From an uncultured Arsenicibacter sp. (GTDB taxonomy: Bacteria; Bacteroidota; Bacteroidia; Cytophagales; Spirosomataceae), in assembly GCF_945952095.1 (NCBI RefSeq), contig NZ_CAMFHL010000196.1:1-14181 (forward strand): DNA of 14,181 nucleotides, written 5' to 3'. The first letter of the stretch is position 1; the number at the start of each line of letters is the position of its first letter. This document shows, one piece after another, positions 13,894 through 14,181 of this stretch. A program made the position numbers and the translations under genes. A model generated the notes under the pieces. It was not told the DNA's origin and searched no databases. It worked only from the letters and a program-made list of their open reading frames with translations.

Positions 13894-14181
13894 CTACACC
13901 GTCAAATTCCAGCCATCGCGGTAATCGCGTTTGACGTACTGGTTGGCCAGATCGTAGTTTGTCACCTTCATGTTGGCCGCATCCCAGTAGAGTTTTTTCC
14001 GGCCGTTGTACCGGTCAACCGACCGCTTAGCCGTCGGATTATCGCGCAGCATCCAGCTGCGGATCGCCAGGTTACCAATCAGAATACTTTCCGTAAACGG
14101 AGCGGCGTACTCAAACGGTGAGCTGGTTTTTCCTTTGCCATAGCCATCGATACAGGCATTCACCCATTGCAGGTAATGATC
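13894..14181 (-). CDS. Gfo/Idh/MocA-family oxidoreductase, C-terminal part (start outside window)
   Basis: The last 95 residues of a protein that enters from the right edge. The stretch HYLQWVNACIDGYGKG, then TSSPFEYAAPFTESILIGNLAIRSW, then YWDAANMKVTNYDLANQYVKRDYRDGW, fits the C-terminus of a Gfo/Idh/MocA-type NAD(P)-dependent oxidoreductase, a family that acts on sugars and inositols and is abundant in Bacteroidota. The nucleotide-binding domain is not in the window, so substrate and signal peptide cannot be judged. A GTG at 14163 is an internal codon, not a start. Confidence 0.8.
   Translation of the reverse strand, partial: DHYLQWVNACIDGYGKGKTSSPFEYAAPFTESILIGNLAIRSWMLRDNPTAKRSVDRYNGRKKLYWDAANMKVTNYDLANQYVKRDYRDGWNLTV

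Overview
The window looks like chromosomal DNA of a Bacteroidota bacterium, most likely a Cytophagales member of the Spirosoma type. The grounds are a SusC-family TonB-linked outer-membrane protein, a DUF1573 protein, a TlpA-type thioredoxin, Bacteroidota-style promoters (TAnnTTTG near -7, sometimes TTG near -33), a lack of obvious Shine-Dalgarno sequences, and a GC content judged by eye to be about 50-53%. The genus is an inference. All 13 protein genes are on coherent frames and none is clearly broken; two run off the window ends (SusC at the left, a Gfo/Idh/MocA oxidoreductase at the right).

Layout. 1-2288 (minus): SusC-like receptor with its promoter. 2541-3509 (plus): secreted lytic transglycosylase. 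3563-4786 (minus): periplasmic thioredoxin-fold protein, convergent with the transglycosylase across a strong hairpin. 4914-6392 (plus): an exported HMA-like protein without metal cysteines, a lipoprotein truncated haemoglobin, and a small protein resembling the isolated dimerisation domain of glutamyl-tRNA reductase. 6452-6859 (minus): secreted DUF1573 protein. 7114-9306 (plus): a sensor kinase and OmpR-type response regulator pair. 9529-10809 (plus): secreted beta-propeller protein. 10891-13889 (plus): FGGY gluconokinase, biotin synthase, compact low-molecular-weight tyrosine phosphatase. 13894-14181 (minus): end of an oxidoreductase.

Two themes stand out. First, 3563-9306 is rich in envelope, redox and haem-type functions (TlpA thioredoxin, exported HMA-like fold, surface-type haemoglobin lipoprotein, GluTR-like domain, DUF1573, two-component system). 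A set of four 9-bp TTGTTAACG repeats, phased at 10-11 bp, lies between the divergent DUF1573 and kinase genes and looks like an OmpR-family operator. Whether the neighbouring regulator binds it, and whether these genes form one system, is inference.

Second, the spaces between genes carry dispersed palindromes: a GTGGTGGCACGACT family (8454-8529 and 13503-13559), a GGGCGACC family (9323-9368), and an AACTTCCCG terminator-like family (3523-3559 and 10840-10877). The first two resemble REP-type extragenic elements. No rRNA, tRNA, CRISPR array, transposase or intact insertion sequence was seen, and no gene-free stretch exceeds 300 bases.
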